From: an uncultured Kiritimatiellota bacterium
Lineage (GTDB): Bacteria; Verrucomicrobiota; Kiritimatiellia; RFP12; UBA1067
Direction of reading: 5' to 3'
NCBI GenBank assembly: GCA_934675625.1
Contig: CAKURH010000001.1
Span: forward strand, 1 to 64,000
DNA: 64,000 nt
A program made the translations under genes and the position numbers. The stretch's first letter is position 1; every line of letters starts with the position of its first letter. Positions 62,459-64,000 of the stretch are shown here, in pieces. Below the pieces are notes generated by a model that was not told the DNA's origin, did no database searches, and was given only the letters and a program-made list of their open reading frames with translations.

Positions 62459-64000
62459 ATGGTCCTGTTGCTTGGTTCCGATGCCTATTCACCGTTCCGA
62501 CTCGACGCCCTTAAGGCGGCGATCGCCAAAGCCGACCCGACGCTTGGGCCGCTCGCGATTGACGCGAAGTGGGTCTATGCGCTGGAGCTCGCCGACGCGC
62601 CGGTCGACGCGCGCGAGCTCGCCCGCGCGGCGGAGCTTCTCAACGCCGAGGGCGGCTGCGACGGGGCCGACTTCTACGTGACGCCGCGCAAGGGCACGAT
62701 CTCGCCCTGGAGCTCGAAGGCGACGGACATCTTCCGCAACTGCGGGCTGAAGTCGATCTTGCGCGTCGAGCGGGGCGTCCGCTTCCGCGTGACGAAATGC
62801 GGCGTGCACACGCCAGGGACGAGCGGCCGAGACTTCCCGGAGCGCGCTGCGCTTTCGCCGACGGCCCTTGCCGCGCTCTACGACAAGATGACCGAGGGCG
62901 TCTACGACGACCTTTCCGACCTCTTTGACGTCGCCGAGCCGAAGCCGGGCCGCACGTATGACGTCCTGAAGAAGGGTGTCGAGGCGATCCGCGAGGCGAA
63001 CGCGGAAATCGGCCTCGCGATTTCCGAGCCGGAGATGAAGTACCTCGCGGCGAGCTTCAAGAAGGCGAAGCGCAACCCGACGGACGCCGAGCTCGTCATG
63101 TTCGGGCAGGTGAACTCCGAGCACTGCCGCCACAAGATCTTCGGCGCCGAGTTCGTCATCGACGGCAAGAAACAGGCGAAGAGCCTCTTCGAGATGATCA
63201 AGAACACGCACCAGAAGCGTCCGCAGGACACGCTCTCGGCCTACAAGGACAACTCGGCCGTCGTCGCGGGCTTCAAGACGGACGTCTTCGCGATCGACCC
63301 CGAGACGAACGCCTACGCCTTCAGGCGGGACCATCTCGACCAGCTCATGAAGGTCGAGACGCACAACCACCCGACGGCGATCTCGCCGTTCCCGGGCGCG
63401 GCGACGGGCGTCGGCGGCGAGATCCGCGACGAGGCGGCGACGGGCACGGGCTCGCGGACGGTCGCGGGCATCTGCGGCTTCATGGTGTCGAACCTGCGCA
63501 TTCCAGGCTTCCCCCAGCCGTGGGAGCGCGTCTACGCCGACTTCCCGACGCGCCTCGCGACGCCGCTGCAGATCATGACGGAAGGCCCGCTGGGCGGCGC
63601 GGCGTTCGGCAACGAGTTTGGCCGTCCCCAGCTCTGCGGGTTCTTCCGCACGTACGAGGGCGAGGTCGCGGGCGAGCTGCGGGGCTACCACAAGCCGATC
63701 ATGCTCGCGGGCGGCATGGGCGTCATCCGCCGCAGCCAGGTGCAGAAGAAGGACGTCACGGTCGGCGCGCTGATCGTGCAGATCGGCGGGCCGGCGATGC
63801 GCATCGGCCTCGGCGGCGGCGCGGCGAGCTCGATGATGACGGGCACGAACTCCGAGGCCCTCGACTTCAACTCCGTCCAGCGCGGCAACGCCGAGATGCA
63901 GCGCCGCTGCCAGGGCGTCATCGACGCCTGCTCGTCGCTCGGCAAGGCGAACCCGATCCTCTCCGTCCACGACATCGGCGCGGGCGGCCTCTCCAACGGC
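62459..64000 (+). CDS. purL: Phosphoribosylformylglycinamidine synthase, N-terminal part
   Basis: The frame from the ATG at 62459 is open to the window edge (514 codons), so only the N-terminal part is seen. It encodes the large single-chain type of FGAM synthase of purine biosynthesis. The N-terminal PurS-like region (YVTPRKGTISPWSSKATDI) is followed by FGQVNSEHCRHKIF, VETHNHPTAISPFPGAATGVGGEIRD and SVHDIGAGGLSNG at the very end. These are hallmark FGAM synthase motifs, including the catalytic-region His of EHCRHK. The glutaminase domain would lie outside the window. Confidence 0.95.
   Translation, partial: MVLLLGSDAYSPFRLDALKAAIAKADPTLGPLAIDAKWVYALELADAPVDARELARAAELLNAEGGCDGADFYVTPRKGTISPWSSKATDIFRNCGLKSILRVERGVRFRVTKCGVHTPGTSGRDFPERAALSPTALAALYDKMTEGVYDDLSDLFDVAEPKPGRTYDVLKKGVEAIREANAEIGLAISEPEMKYLAASFKKAKRNPTDAELVMFGQVNSEHCRHKIFGAEFVIDGKKQAKSLFEMIKNTHQKRPQDTLSAYKDNSAVVAGFKTDVFAIDPETNAYAFRRDHLDQLMKVETHNHPTAISPFPGAATGVGGEIRDEAATGTGSRTVAGICGFMVSNLRIPGFPQPWERVYADFPTRLATPLQIMTEGPLGGAAFGNEFGRPQLCGFFRTYEGEVAGELRGYHKPIMLAGGMGVIRRSQVQKKDVTVGALIVQIGGPAMRIGLGGGAASSMMTGTNSEALDFNSVQRGNAEMQRRCQGVIDACSSLGKANPILSVHDIGAGGLSNG

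Noticed and set aside
1..64000. tRNA, rRNA or prophage genes
   Set aside because: No cloverleaf-like conserved arms, rRNA segments, integrase or phage structural proteins were recognised on either strand.

Overview
The window looks like part of a high-GC chromosome from a glycan-degrading bacterium of the Planctomycetota-Verrucomicrobiota-Lentisphaerota-Kiritimatiellota group, most plausibly an anaerobic gut Kiritimatiellota or Lentisphaerota member. This is inference from gene content: many secreted glycoside hydrolases, XylR-type AraC regulators, large beta-helix and LamG surface proteins with a PATR-type motif, sulfatase-modifying-factor-like proteins, oxygen-sensitive Fe-S proteins, and intergenic palindromes built from short repeated words. 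No rRNA, tRNA or CRISPR array was recognised.

Layout. 1-74 is the 3' end of a group II intron, which appears to interrupt the signal-peptide region of a CE7-type acetyl esterase (to 1379). 1411-8190 holds a XylR-type regulator divergent from a cytoplasmic cluster: a U32-like protein, three tandem QueG-like Fe-S proteins and a sodium:solute symporter. 8193-17464 holds a second XylR-type regulator divergent from an operon of alpha-L-rhamnosidase (GH78), GH2 glycosidase and a LamG surface protein. 18177-33967 carries a giant beta-helix protein, a secreted FAD oxidoreductase, two paralogous GH39-like glycosidases with CBM9-like tails, a beta-lactamase-fold hydrolase and another GH2, separated by nested palindromic repeats. 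33986-38851 is a lower-GC island with a C5 DNA methyltransferase, a BsaWI-like restriction enzyme and two secreted proteins. 38915-55643 returns to carbohydrate genes: an (alpha/alpha)6 glycosidase, folC, a broken gene, a GH39-like enzyme, a small secreted protein, two SUMF1-like proteins, a GH106-like rhamnosidase, a nucleoside-hydrolase/GH2 fusion and a DUF4832-like protein. 55775-64000 is mostly housekeeping: lactaldehyde reductase, a mutarotase, rimO, an amidohydrolase, an acyl-CoA ligase, an XRE-cupin regulator and the start of purL.

How the genes fit together. GH78, GH106, GH2, GH39-like and CE7 enzymes point to breakdown of acetylated, rhamnose-containing plant polysaccharide. A FucO-type lactaldehyde reductase fits the fermentative end of deoxyhexose catabolism (lactaldehyde to 1,2-propanediol). 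The U32/QueG-like/symporter cluster is the best candidate for an undescribed pathway: it combines uptake, tandem Fe-S reductase-like proteins and a dedicated regulator.

Two sequence-level themes recur. First, many promoters carry an extended -10 (TGGTATAAT-like), often ending only 6-11 nt before the start codon with no Shine-Dalgarno, which suggests leaderless or near-leaderless mRNAs. Second, gene borders are filled with palindromic elements made of short words (CACGGAG, CGCAGAG, CGCAAAG, AATCCTGT), sometimes nested, and in two genes they have become the C-terminal coding sequence.
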